Below the pieces are notes generated by a model. It was not told the DNA's origin. It was given only the letters and a program-made list of their open reading frames with translations, and searched no databases. The position numbers and the translations under genes are program-made. This document shows positions 24,001 through 29,142 of a stretch of DNA of 64,000 nucleotides, piece after piece. Position 1 is the first letter of the stretch; every line of letters begins with the position of its first letter. Source of the DNA: Odontocerum albicorne (taxonomy: Eukaryota; Arthropoda; Insecta; Trichoptera; Odontoceridae); assembly GCA_949825065.1 (NCBI GenBank), contig OX463848.1:43886393-43950392 (forward strand). The letters are read 5' to 3'.

Positions 24001-27000
24001 ATCCACCACTCTACTTATACTAATCAGCATTCGTCCACCACTCTCCTCATACTACTCAGCATTCGTCCAACTTTTTCGAATAAAATTCGAATCGACTTTA
24101 ACTTGTACGTTTACGGGAATTCAGGCAGTACCATGTGGCTCGTTTCGACGGAAATCCCAAATCTGAGATTTAAAAAAAAAATCATTCTTTTCTTTTTTTA
24201 AAAGAATATATATGACCGAAGTCATAGGTATCCTTATGCTATCGAGCACTAGGCGGAATAAGTGCCTGTGTCGTTCGAGGAGAGTAGCACAGCGCGGAGT
24301 TCGAACCGATGACCTTCCGCACGGAAGTCCAGTGCGTTACCGAAAGACCATACACCTCACATCAAAAGCAGACAATATTGGATAGGGTATTAAGTAAAGA
24401 ATTCCAAGCATCTTCCGAACAATAACATCCCTCCACCTTCCGCTTCCAAAGATATTATCACAAAATTGTATTATGACCTCACCAGGAATCGTAACTGGAA
24501 CCTCCGGTATAGGAGCCAGTACCTTGTGCATTTGTCATTGTCGTTGCTGAGATCCATAGTCGAGGGTTCCCCTTAGCCATTCCAAAATCAATACAGTAGG
24601 AAAGCTAAGCTGTTCCATGAAGTTTGTTGTTTTTTTTTCAAATACACACCAGCAAACTCACCAGACCCACTGCTCTACTGGATTCGATGGTACACCAAGG
24701 TGAGACAATCGGAGCACACCGACATGTTTTTTTTTAAAGAATAGATATGACTGAAGTCATAGGTATACCGTATTAGCCCGACTATAAGGGGTGGTTTTTA
24801 TTTAAAAAGGTGACACGTAAATAGGGGGGTCGCCTTATATTCAAGTTACAAGTCATCAAACTTCCAATAAGACCATCATCAATGGATTTAAAAAATGTTG
24901 CATATCCAATAAAATGGACGGTGCTGAAGATGATATTTTGTGGGGAAATGTGATTGAGGATTCCAAAGACGATAATAGCACTGAAGATGAGATGAGACTG
25001 ATGCTGAGGATGCTATAGCCATAGGGATTCTGACTGATCTGATCAGTTACTGTAGTTGTACTTCTTTATTTCATCTTTTCATGTTTAAACATGTATATTA
25101 CTCTACTATTATCTGAGTACATTGTTTTAATAAATATTTTTAGAAACATTTTGCATTTTATTTTTCATAATATTATAATGATACTGTCTCTATTGTATAA
25201 TATCCTTAACTGTCCCGCCGCACCCTCTTATCTCGCCGAAAATTTTCAGCGTCTTTCCAATCATGGATTAGCGCTACGCTCAAACAGAGATTGTTTATTG
25301 GCCTTTCCAGTTCACCGCTCTTCTTTTTTCACGTCGTCCTTTACTGTCCATGCAGTGAGACTCTGGAATCAGTTACAAACCAATATAAGACTCGCTCCGT
25401 CCTTGGCATGCTTTAAAAAGCGACTGAAAAAACTCTTAATTTCTAGTCAGTAAAATAACGTGTTTCATTCCTGATTTTTCTTTTCCTTTCCTCTCCACCA
25501 TCCCTTCCTTTCCTTTTGATTGATGATATCTCACTTTATATGAAAAATAGTGTTCGGGTGATTGTCCGTCTTTGTGGGGTTTGTGGGCATGTTCTCACGT
25601 ATATGTTTATGGATTTCGTGGGGATGGATAATCATTTGAATGATTTATGCGACCACGTAACTTGCTTCATTTACTTTTGTCTGGTTGGTTGGAAGAGATT
25701 GCCGCCTGGCAATAAGCCCGCCAGATTGTATTGCAATAAAAGTGTTAAATAAATAAATAAATAAATGATGAGGGAAATATTTTTTTCTCCAAAAAGCAGA
25801 TTAAAAATAGGGGTCGCCTTATAATCAGGGTTGCTCTATAGTCGGGCCAATATGGTACTTATACCCCTGAATACTAGAAAAATATATGTGTCATTCGAAG
25901 GAAGAAGCACAACACAGGGTTTGTACCGGCGACCTTTCCCACGGAAGTCCAGTGAGTTACCGCATGGTCATGCAATCTCATAGAGAATAACATCTTCAAT
26001 ATATTTTCTCATCTCTGTCATTCCTCATTACTGAGAGTAGTGACCTATAGGATGTTGGTGGCGCAAGTTGGTACTGCAGGTTTCCACTCTTCTCGAACAC
26101 TTGTCATTTGCATGATAGTGTACAAGCTTCCCCGGTGAAGACTGTCTTACCGTCACATTTTACTTTTGGAGTATGGAAACATTAATTCTTCAGTGGACCA
26201 TTAGATTCTCAACTTTAACTCAATGTCAAGCCGGTATCCAAGAAAAGGCCAGCTTATGACGGTTCAGAATAAAAAAAAATCTCTAGCAAAAGTTTCACAC
26301 TTTTCGAGTTATATACAATTTTTTTTAAATCGTCAAAGTAACTACCCTGCGTCAAATATTCGTATGCTGTGACTACAAATTGCCATCTTTTATGATTTTA
26401 ATGGTTGTATCGCAATCCTAGATAGCCCTGCTATTAGTCGGAGTCCGATATAAAACAAAAAAAAACTGCATGTTCGAAAAAAAAATTGTTTTTGTCCGAT
26501 CATAAAAATTTATATTTATTATCAGCAAATTTTAACTCATCATACTGAAAAAATAATGTACTACGCTAAAACCTGGCAAGTTACATCAAAAGATGGCTTC
26601 CTTTAAAAATAATTTAAAAAAATAAATGTCTGTATTTAAAGATAACACTATTTTAAATATTATATTATAATATTTAAGGTATTTTCTTAGTTAAAAAAAC
26701 ACGATTCATTTTATTTTTAATAATTATAATTTAAAAATAAGTTATTTTGAAAATAACTAAATATAAAATGTAATGTATGAATTTAAAAAATTAAATGATT
26801 TATTTATTGTTCATTTCTTACCTTTCATTGGCAAATTTTTTTGATAATCTTTCTGTCATTTTGATAAAATGTTCACCAAGGAAAATGGACCTTCCCAAGT
26901 TGCCAAAAATTGGCCATGGTTTTTCATACTTGATATCTGAATTTTTGAAATAATTAAATTTACTAGTTCCGTAAAAATATAATAATACAAGTAAAAACAC

Positions 27001-27030
27001 AAGGAGCACAATCCAGTCCCAAAAAGACAT
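2900..27030 (-). CDS. Cytochrome P450, CYP9-like (clan 3), nine exons, complete
   Basis: Predicted microsomal haem-thiolate monooxygenase of 531 residues. CYP9 enzymes typically oxidise xenobiotics (plant compounds, insecticides) at the ER with P450 reductase; the substrate here is unknown. Exons in order: 26822-27030, 23079-23242, 18783-18920, 17600-17802, 14970-15183, 12164-12379, 8198-8298, 6299-6467, 2900-3081. All introns are GT-AG and phases agree at every junction. Visible motifs: N-terminal membrane anchor (about residues 4-20), proline-rich hinge KPWPIFGN, helix C WKDMR (128-132), I-helix oxygen-binding AGFDTTS (326-332), K-helix ECLR (382-385), FDPERF (442-447), haem loop PFGMGPRQCIG with Cys470. 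Length is normal for the family. The helix C context (SPAFTSSKMR) and the segment after the anchor favour CYP9 over CYP6. No stop or frameshift was seen, so it is probably functional. Introns total about 22.5 kb and are mostly transposon sequence. The exact subfamily cannot be named without a search. Confidence 0.94.
3163..3440. repeat. Dyad-rich repeat, probable MITE
   Basis: GGCCACACCGAAGTGCT at 3163 and GGCCACACCAAAGTGCT at 3414 bracket a segment full of short inverted motifs (CTAGGTGAC, GTCACCTAG, TAAGCTAGGT). It resembles a non-autonomous DNA element, but the termini cannot be fixed. It lies in P450 intron 8, about 80 bp from exon 9. Confidence 0.4.
3583..4180 (-). pseudogene. RTE-type LINE reverse transcriptase, C-terminal remnant
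   Basis: Translated on the minus strand, with frame breaks, it gives the C-terminal part of an endonuclease/reverse transcriptase: EPIEQTTQFRYLGSELL, then a Cys/Arg-rich stretch and the typical end RPPGRPLKRWRDSW..SQE, stop at 3583-3585. 5'-truncated and dead. A second fragment of the same family is at 13225-13528. Lies in P450 intron 8. Confidence 0.75.
4641..5095 (+). mobile_element. Solo LTR inserted in the LINE
   Basis: Starts TGTTCACGCC and ends TTCACCA, the TG..CA form of an LTR. The interrupted LINE sequence (compare 25400-25430) resumes right after it, and GGCGA / GGCAT flank it as an imperfect 5-bp target duplication. It is relatively GC-rich and contains an AATAAA near 4956. No internal retrovirus-like genes accompany it. 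Confidence 0.65.
5235..6024. mobile_element. TIR element with duplicated right end, inserted in LINE
   Basis: Left end at about 5242 (CAGTACCCGGC..ATCGGGCTTAA) is matched by inverted right ends at about 5742-5780 and again at 5994-6022 (TTAAGCCCGATGTGTATTAC). So a non-autonomous element carries one left and two right termini, perhaps from two adjacent insertions. The LINE sequence resumes at 6025. The strange double end is described under findings. Confidence 0.7.
5276..5460. mobile_element. Palindromic MITE (about 185 bp)
   Basis: Two arms of about 60 bp, starting AAGAAAGAGACT and ending AGTCTCTTTCTTA, are inverted copies separated by about 65 bp. It sits inside the left part of the TIR element at 5235-6024 and could fold into a long hairpin. 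Confidence 0.8.
6299..6467 (-). CDS. P450 exon 8, PERF and haem loop (residues 416-472)
   Basis: Encodes FDPERF and the haem-binding loop PFGMGPRQCIG with the axial cysteine at residue 470. Acceptor is ttttgcag|CTC and donor is TGCATCG|gtaatt. The mariner at 6530-7063 lies 62 bp upstream of the acceptor. Confidence 0.95.
6530..7063 (+). mobile_element. Mariner deletion derivative (family 1, copy 1)
   Basis: TIRs CGAGGCGTATCCAGAAACTA and its inverse CTGGATATGCCTCG are flanked by TA. The 534-bp element retains a frame from 6698 to 6964 that fuses the N-terminal helix-turn-helix region (VYKWCREFKNGRTSVHDDQR) straight to the last residues of the transposase (CIERNGDYVEK). The whole catalytic domain is deleted, so it is non-autonomous. 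Lies in P450 intron 7. Confidence 0.92.
7066..7483. other. Intergenic repeat debris with two hairpins
   Basis: Contains an extra mariner terminus copy at 7094-7119, then two strong hairpins: arms 7291-7312 and 7316-7337 (perfect, 22 bp, 3-nt loop) and a perfect 18-bp palindrome at 7351-7368. CCCTGAGAG (about 7148) and CTCTCAGGG (about 7377) may be the ends of a small element enclosing them. No gene seen. Confidence 0.5.
7488..8082. mobile_element. piggyBac-type MITE, copy A
   Basis: Flanked by TTAA at 7484-7487 and 8083-8086, the target duplication of piggyBac elements. Ends are CCTTTCCCTTCCTGTG and GGCAGGAAGG. It shares its full length with the copies at 16622-17225 and 21255-21835. It carries no transposase. 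Sited in P450 intron 7, 112 bp after exon 7. Confidence 0.88.
8198..8298 (-). CDS. P450 exon 7, K-helix (residues 382-415)
   Basis: Small 101-bp exon found by looking for the missing ExxR segment. It encodes ECLRIWPS followed by VDREC and YTLPPP. Acceptor is catttgcag|AATGC and donor is TTTCAG|gttcgt. It restores the frame between exons 6 and 8. The usual WPP after ExxR is WPS here. A piggyBac-type MITE ends 112 bp downstream. Confidence 0.92.
8535..9692 (-). mobile_element. Tigger/pogo element with partial transposase
   Basis: TIRs CAGTGGAACCTCTCATAACG and the inverse of CAGTGAAACCTCTCATAAC are flanked by TA. Internal subterminal CTCGTTATG repeats occur at both ends. The element is 1158 bp, about half the size of complete Tigger elements, and is inserted inside the pogo-like copy A. 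Confidence 0.9.
8931..9419 (-). pseudogene. Tigger transposase N-terminal remnant (CENP-B-type HTH)
   Basis: Encodes RIKVTVEMKRKIIEKRERG followed by SVADLARTYNRSTSTICSIL, the psq/CENP-B helix-turn-helix that binds the element ends, then the start of a second HTH (LLLIWINEKKLQGD). After that the frame goes out and the DDE domain is missing. 162 codons against roughly 500-600 in complete family members. Non-functional. Confidence 0.85.
10452..11737 (+). mobile_element. Full-length mariner (family 2), inactive
   Basis: 1286 bp with TIRs GGTTAGTCAAAAAGTTTT at both ends and TA target duplications (10450-10451 and 11738-11739). This is the usual mariner length. It differs in TIRs and protein from the three mariners of family 1. 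Lies in P450 intron 6. Confidence 0.94.
10606..11675 (+). pseudogene. Mariner transposase, one stop and one frameshift
   Basis: N-terminal HTH domain (frame 10606-10935; the ATG at 10627 begins MEKSEYRAVIKFF), then a TGA at 10933-10935. The frame continues from 10942 with the first catalytic Asp in MDETWVYHHD. A frameshift near 11360 precedes the second Asp region (HQDNAPAH, read in the third frame). The last segment holds YSPDLAPSDFWLF, giving the mariner DD34D pattern. The stop and the shift make this copy inactive, but it is otherwise near complete (about 345 codons). Confidence 0.93.
11740..12163. other. Unrecognised intron 6 sequence
   Basis: Intron 6 between the family-2 mariner and exon 6. 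At 11870-11935 there is a stretch related to 7124-7165 (AAGGAGAGTTTGCTCTTT against its inverse). At 11990-12120 lies a GC-richer segment that I do not recognise. No coding region supported. Confidence 0.35.
12164..12379 (-). CDS. P450 exon 6, I-helix (residues 310-382)
   Basis: Encodes VWSDDDLAAQ then the I-helix with AGFDTTS, the threonine-containing oxygen-activation motif, and helix J (YAAYELATN). Acceptor is attccag|TTTGG and donor is TTTCAG|gtatgt. Confidence 0.95.
12550..12850. repeat. Diverged direct repeat pair
   Basis: Two related stretches about 181 bp apart share GGGCTCATC and ATACACCCCACCAAT (12587-12640 and 12765-12822), followed by GGGCGA. They are probably remnants of one retroelement or a local duplication. 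The rest of 12380-13220 (P450 intron 5) shows nothing I recognise. Confidence 0.5.
13225..13528 (-). pseudogene. RTE-type LINE 3' fragment (second copy)
   Basis: Close relative of the 3583-4180 fragment. Minus-strand frame gives RRPPGRPPKRWRDSWSSASQ and then a stop. Only the C-terminal end and 3' UTR remain. At its edge TTATCCAATAAACAAAAACT is repeated twice (about 13525-13566). Confidence 0.75.
13600..13960 (+). pseudogene. Degraded reverse transcriptase remnant
   Basis: Three-frame reading of the plus strand gives scattered LINE-like pieces such as VMYGSET and MHASRRIHGVTMYNRIWN, typical of the region after the reverse transcriptase domain of RTE-like elements. Many frame breaks; call is tentative. 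Confidence 0.4.
13988..14724 (-). pseudogene. LINE endonuclease/reverse transcriptase, C-terminal fragment
   Basis: Open for about 245 codons on the minus strand without its own start. It begins DDLQTLIDTINEAGVRLGLN, then NVSKTKFMVFARQ (end of the RT domain), VKTFKYLGSIL, YVWSVLLHGVESWTL and LGHVLRGAKYKLL, ending IEGRRGVGRRQISWLRN..DWTG and a stop at 13985-13987. This is the common insect non-LTR retrotransposon C-terminus. 5'-truncated, but its long open frame suggests it is younger than the neighbouring LINE pieces. In P450 intron 5. Confidence 0.88.
14755..14967 (+). mobile_element. LINE 3' end, antisense to P450, at the exon 5 donor
   Basis: Plus-strand translation gives GRCRRGRPRKVWLDQVNDIL, a LINE C-terminal motif, followed by a 3' end (CTGCCTACCCCAAGAGGGAG). 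The same family appears inverted at 18583-18782. The 3' end stops within a few bases of the intron 5 donor (gt at 14968-14969). Confidence 0.75.
14970..15183 (-). CDS. P450 exon 5 (residues 239-310)
   Basis: Encodes the helix G/H region with RPDMIHLLMEAKKG and a charged loop ending in TTKR. Acceptor is tctttcag|TTA and donor is AAAAGAG|gtacat. Two transposon ends crowd it: a Penelope-like arm starts about 30 bp upstream of the acceptor, and an antisense LINE 3' end stops within a few bases of the donor. Confidence 0.93.
15215..16013. mobile_element. Two Penelope-like copies, head to head (palindrome)
   Basis: Arms of about 390 bp (15215-15610 minus, 15625-16013 plus) are diverged inverted copies. 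Each encodes a remnant such as NGNELDRLEALEI and RGEHLANTYIPRI, the C-terminal region found in Penelope-like retroelements, then a 3' UTR with GAGGTGAAAGCCTT and AAACCGATAGGGTTATAC. Both copies are 5'-truncated and joined at about 15611-15624. Lies in P450 intron 4, with its left end about 30 bp from the exon 5 acceptor. Confidence 0.72.
16110..16617. other. Unrecognised AT-rich intron sequence
   Basis: No coding or repeat signal identified. ATACAGTGCCGTTTAG at about 16211 also occurs near 2685, so this may be part of an unrecognised dispersed repeat. Confidence 0.3.
16622..17225. mobile_element. piggyBac-type MITE, copy B
   Basis: 604 bp between TTAA at 16618-16621 and 17226-17229. Same ends and body as copies A and C, same orientation as A. 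No transposase. Located in P450 intron 4. Confidence 0.88.
17306..17457. repeat. 38-bp minisatellite, 4 copies
   Basis: Four nearly identical head-to-tail units beginning GTTTCAACTTCGCGG and containing AACCATCATCTTGG. It lies 143 bp downstream (in gene direction) of exon 4. Confidence 0.93.
17600..17802 (-). CDS. P450 exon 4 (residues 171-238)
   Basis: Encodes the helix D to F region with the clan-3 pattern EMKDIFSRYTNDVIATSAFG. Acceptor is ttcaag|GTGG and donor is ATGAAA|gtaagt, ending in phase 0. Confidence 0.94.
17805..18580. other. Intron 3 sequence without recognised features
   Basis: AT-rich, with poly-T tracts. I see no coding pattern and no family that I can name. Confidence 0.35.
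18583..18782 (-). mobile_element. LINE 3' fragment starting at the exon 3 donor
   Basis: Inverted copy of the element at 14755-14967. From the donor onwards, AGAAGATCAAGGAAAG corresponds to GGAAGACCAAGGAAAG of that copy, and the fragment ends with the shared CTGCCTACCCCAACAGGGAG. It lies sense to the P450 gene and takes up the first 200 bp of intron 3. Confidence 0.72.
18783..18920 (-). CDS. P450 exon 3, helix C (residues 125-171)
   Basis: Encodes GQKWKDMRSTLSPAF followed by SSKMRLMF, the helix C region whose Trp and Arg contact haem propionate in P450s. Acceptor is tttttcag|GAC and donor is AAATCAG|gtaaaag. A LINE 3' tail fragment lies about 40 bp before the acceptor. A second LINE fragment starts at the donor itself. 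Confidence 0.93.
18955..19015 (-). mobile_element. CR1/Jockey-group LINE tail
   Basis: Short 3' tail (ATCTGGCGGGCTTATTGCC on the plus strand) of the same LINE family as 645-925 and 25092-25770. It lies about 40 bp upstream of the exon 3 acceptor. Confidence 0.65.
19200..19668. mobile_element. hAT-like non-autonomous element with inner hairpin
   Basis: Ends AGCAACGTTCCCCCTAA (left) and the inverse of AGCAACATTCCCTCTAA (right) are followed by TGTGTGCGG subterminal motifs. Inside, bases 19468-19502 and 19566-19604 are inverted copies (CGCACACATCTCAAAGAAAG). Such ends resemble those of hAT elements, but no transposase is present and the target duplication is unclear. Confidence 0.6.
19820..20010 (+). 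pseudogene. RTE-like LINE fragment
   Basis: The plus strand reads SEMRILQNITGKSLRNRDI then NSYIRQTYRI, matching the post-RT motif found in RTE-type C-termini. Upstream codons are out of frame. Short and dead. Confidence 0.6.
20111..21059 (+). mobile_element. Mariner (family 1, copy 2)
   Basis: 949 bp between TA dinucleotides with TIRs CGAGGCATATCCAGAAAGTA and the inverse at 21040-21059. It lacks about 100 codons of the N-terminal DNA-binding region compared with family norms (about 345 residues). Lies in P450 intron 2. Confidence 0.94.
20242..20961 (+). pseudogene. Mariner transposase catalytic domain, N-terminally deleted
   Basis: The normal start context MSNQSPAKCEI at 20277 runs into a stop, in a different frame from the catalytic domain. 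The open catalytic frame contains GDETW (first Asp), LLHDNARPH (second Asp) and HFLDLAPSDYYLF, where the usual SPD of the third catalytic site reads FLD with the Asp kept. It ends CIERNGDYVEK. Without the HTH it should not bind its ends, so it is inactive. Confidence 0.9.
21255..21835. mobile_element. piggyBac-type MITE, copy C (inverted)
   Basis: 581 bp between TTAA at 21251-21254 and 21836-21839, in opposite orientation to copies A and B. No transposase. In P450 intron 2. Confidence 0.88.
21965..23091. repeat. 47-bp tandem array overlapping the exon 2 donor, about 24 copies
   Basis: Head-to-tail 47-bp units (one 2 bp shorter) with core TACCTTTTAAAGCAAATTA. The most diverged unit is at the low-coordinate end. 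The high-coordinate end enters exon 2: its last 13 bases (23079-23091) and the donor at 23077-23078 are the terminal unit. On the gene strand every unit therefore repeats TTTGCTTTAAAAG|gtacac, or the variant gtaaac. Each unit also holds TTTTGATTCTTATAG, which looks like a weak acceptor. Confidence 0.96.
23079..23242 (-). CDS. P450 exon 2 (residues 70-125)
   Basis: Acceptor is tttctag|G and donor is TTTAAAAG|gtacac. It encodes the beta-1/helix B region, with the clan-3 pattern NDPEIIKKITMKDFDFFVDHR. The reading frame joins exons 1 and 3 exactly. The last 13 nt of the exon and the donor also form part of the 47-bp tandem repeat that fills the start of intron 2, see the repeat at 21965-23091. 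Confidence 0.92.
23490..24074. repeat. 32-bp minisatellite, about 18 copies
   Basis: Units CATTCGTCCACCACTCTACT plus CATACTACTCAG, with CATTCGTTCACC and ACTAATCAG variants that recur in the same order, and one partial unit near 23893. In P450 intron 1, about 250 bp before exon 2. It produces repetitive open frames that I do not regard as genes. Confidence 0.95.
24170..24360 (-). mobile_element. tRNA-derived SINE, copy 1
   Basis: Minus strand shows a tRNA-like head with an A-box-like ATGGTCTTTCGGTAACGC and a B-box GGTTCGAACTCC about 45 bp later, then a body ending TATGACTTCGGTCATATAT and an A-rich tail. The RNA polymerase III boxes and a second copy nearby indicate a SINE, not a functional tRNA. 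In P450 intron 1. Confidence 0.75.
24361..24725. other. Unrecognised intron 1 sequence
   Basis: Between the two SINE copies. A 64-codon minus-strand frame at 24337-24531 overlaps the SINE head and has no recognisable domain. No feature supported. Confidence 0.3.
24768..25855. mobile_element. Pogo-like deletion derivative, copy B
   Basis: Ends CCGTATTAGCCCGACTATA and the inverse of CCATATTGGCCCGACTATA next to TA. A plus-strand remnant at about 24880-25017 encodes NGFKKCCISNKMDGAEDDIL and DEMRLMLRML, the transposase C-terminal end, as in copy A (8436-10373). A LINE fragment is inserted near its right side. Confidence 0.8.
25092..25770 (+). mobile_element. CR1/Jockey-group LINE 3' end
   Basis: 5'-truncated copy with an open RT C-terminus (about 25178-25450: SLLYNILNCPAAPSYLAE, LALRSNRDCLLAFPVHRSS, FKKRLKKLL and stop), the complete 3' UTR and an (AAAT)n tail at 25745-25767. 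The left edge is approximate, as it merges with pogo-like sequence near 25160. This is the best 3' end of the family in the window. Confidence 0.85.
26140..26820. other. AT-rich intron 1 sequence, nothing recognised
   Basis: The first 700 bp of intron 1 after exon 1. Poly-A and poly-T tracts. No repeat family, RNA gene or coding pattern recognised. Confidence 0.35.
26822..27030 (-). CDS. P450 exon 1 (residues 1-70)
   Basis: Begins with the start codon at 27028-27030. It encodes the hydrophobic signal anchor, then the proline-rich hinge KPWPIFGN. It ends at AATGAAAG|gtaag in phase 2, so Arg70 is split with exon 2. The ATG was chosen because the anchor starts at once after it (MSFWDWIV) and P450 N-termini of this class have this layout. 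Confidence 0.93.
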
Positions 27031-27319
27031 TTTTAATTAGTAATAAAGATACTTTTCCTTAGTTTTGTATGATCAAACAAATCACTGATAAATATTCTAA
27101 CTTGTTCATAAACAACAGATGTCGTAGATGAGAATTCGAAACACCAACAGAAAAGTGTAACTTAGATCTAGAAAACTACACGTATTATTTGAAATAAAAG
27201 TCATTCTTTTAGATATTGCGGAAGACTAAATATGTTGAAAGTATAAAATAATAACTACTAAAAACGCAGTGAATAATTTGGTATAAGTACACAAATTAAA
27301 TCGATAAAAGTAGTGAATA
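27031..27319 (-). promoter_or_regulatory. Proximal 5' flank of the P450 gene
   Basis: The 289 bp between the start codon and the mariner at 27320 must hold the 5' UTR and perhaps the core promoter, unless there is an upstream noncoding exon. It is AT-rich. An arthropod-initiator-like TCAGT reads on the minus strand at about 27084-27088, and a TATA-like ATTTTATAC lies near 27245. The spacing of these is not that of a classical TATA-Inr pair, so the promoter call is weak. Confidence 0.25.
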
Positions 27320-28178
27320 CGAGGCATATCCAGAAAGAAAGTGTCCTGAATTTTTATAGGTTACATTTTTTTTTATTTAAACAAAAAAATTACGTGGTTA
27401 CCGTAGTACATATGTAAGCTATTTTTCGACATAGTCACCATTCCTCTCAATGCAGGTGGTGAAGCGGGGTATCAACTTTTTGATGCCTTCCTCGAAGTAG
27501 TTTCCCGCCAACCCCTCCGTCCACTTCTCCACCTCCTCCTTTACCTCCTCGTCGGTTGAAAACCTTTTTCCACCCTTGTGCAGCTTCAGGGAGGTAAAGA
27601 GATAGTAATATGAAGGTGCTAGGTCAGGGGAATGCGCGGGATGGTTTAGGACATCCCATTTAAACGAGGCGAGCAGTTCCTTCGTGGCGTTGGCCGTGTG
27701 TGGTCTGGCATTGTCTTGCAGCAAGCAGACTCCCTTTGTCAGCATGCCTCTCCTCTTGTTCTGAATCGCCCTCCGCAATTTTTTTAGGGTCTCACAGTAT
27801 CTTGCAGAGTTGATGGTCTCCCTTTGAGGCATATATTCAATTAAAATTATGCCTTGACAGTCCCAAAACACGGATGCCATGATTTTCTTGGCTGATATTG
27901 TGGTTTTGAACTTTTTGGCGGAGGGTGAAGATGTGTGACGCCACTGTTGAGACTGCCTTTTGGTTTCAGGCGTGTAGTGTGCAACCCAAGTTTCATCTCC
28001 AGTAACGATGGAGCGGAGAAATTCATCTCCATGGAGTTTGCAGCGCCTCAAAAACTCTTGCCCGGCATTATTTATTTCGCACTTGGCGGGAGTTTGGATC
28101 GACATTTTTCACGAAAGATGTTGTCGCGTCAACACTTCTCAACGTACTGACCTCGAACCGGTCTCGTTGCGGAGGGGA
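27320..28178 (-). mobile_element. Mariner (family 1, copy 3), one end missing
   Basis: The TIR at 27320 (CGAGGCATATCCAGAAAG) is preceded by TA. The other terminus is cut off at GGAGGGGAA (28178), so one TIR is lost. It sits about 290 bp upstream of the P450 start codon, reading away from the satellite and in the same direction as the gene. Confidence 0.92.
27419..28105 (-). pseudogene. Mariner transposase, HTH deleted, catalytic Asp changed
   Basis: 228-codon open frame starting MSIQTPAKCEI and passing directly to GQEFLRR, so about 100 codons of the DNA-binding part are deleted in frame. It has GDETW, LLQDNARPH and HSPDLAPSYYYLF. The SPD catalytic Asp is kept, while the neighbouring conserved SDY has become SYY. 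The missing HTH and one missing TIR make it inactive. Confidence 0.9.
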
Positions 28179-28179
28179 A

Positions 28180-28606
28180 TGTATATTCAAATCAAATCGA
28201 GTATCGCAAAAAACTGTTTAATGTTAATTTATAAGCTAATTTATGATACAAACAATGTCTTATTTTACATAAATAACTCTTTTCAAATGTTCTACGATTG
28301 GTTGCAACATTTTGATAAATAGCCGCCATGTTGAATTTATTTCGACACAGTTTAAATATGCATTAATATATTTTTAGAAAAAAAATATTGTAAAGAACTA
28401 ATATAGAAAATTAACATCTCTACTACAAATGTCAAACTGTATTCAAAGATAAAATATATGTCAATCATGATTACCTGTTGTTTCTGTCAACGGATCGAAG
28501 GTCAAAGATAATAAACATTTAATATTTTTTATGTAAATAGTATCAAATATTTTTAGTTTATTTATTTTTAAATTTTCAATGTCTCCTAATTTAAACAAAA
28601 ATAGAT
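28180..28606. other. Unrecognised AT-rich sequence
   Basis: Between the mariner and the pogo-like element. No coding or repeat signal that I can name. Confidence 0.35.
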
Positions 28607-29142
28607 TACAGTCACTCTGGTAACTTTGCCCATCAGTGTAACTTTGGCCCGTTACAAAAAAAAATGTTCACATTTTTTTATTCACCTTCCTGTTGGTACT
28701 AACCACAGAATATTATTGGTTTTTCACTCTGGTGACTCTGTACTGCCATTTAATGGTAATTAAACTAATCAACGTTGACACGTATTCAGTGAGGATTGCC
28801 GTGTTTGTGTTGTGGAATACACGGTCGTTTTGAAGAGCTACTTAAAATTGATATTGGAAGCAAATTTTTCAACGTACCAAAGTAAGGTATACCTCATTTT
28901 TCACCTTATTAGTTAATGAATTAGTGTTAGTAACTGAACTTTGATTATTTTTATGAATTAACATAATATAACCTAGAATTTTGTAATATGTGCGAAATTG
29001 GTCCAAATTAGGGTAACATTGGCCCGGGCCAATTTTTTACTTTGTCACATGTATTGGGTATATTATCTTTGAAAATTTATGTTTTTCCTTCTGGAAATTT
29101 AATGAAAAGTTTTTGTAGCTCTCCCTGAAGTCCATTGCAATA

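Larger units (their letters stand above)
24726..25985 (-). mobile_element. tRNA-derived SINE, copy 2, split by a pogo-like element
   Basis: The tail part at 24726-24767 (TGACTTCAGTCATATC on the minus strand) and the tRNA-like head at 25858-25985 belong to one SINE copy interrupted by the insertion at 24768-25855. The shared motif with copy 1 is CTGGACTTCCGTG. Confidence 0.72.

Noticed and set aside
21965..24074. CRISPR-like regular arrays
   Set aside because: The units are contiguous tandem repeats with no unique spacers, in an insect intron. No cas genes.
24285..24356. Functional tRNA gene on the minus strand
   Set aside because: A- and B-box-like motifs are present, but no cloverleaf with a plausible anticodon arm could be drawn, and a second copy with the same non-tRNA body exists. 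It fits a SINE better.
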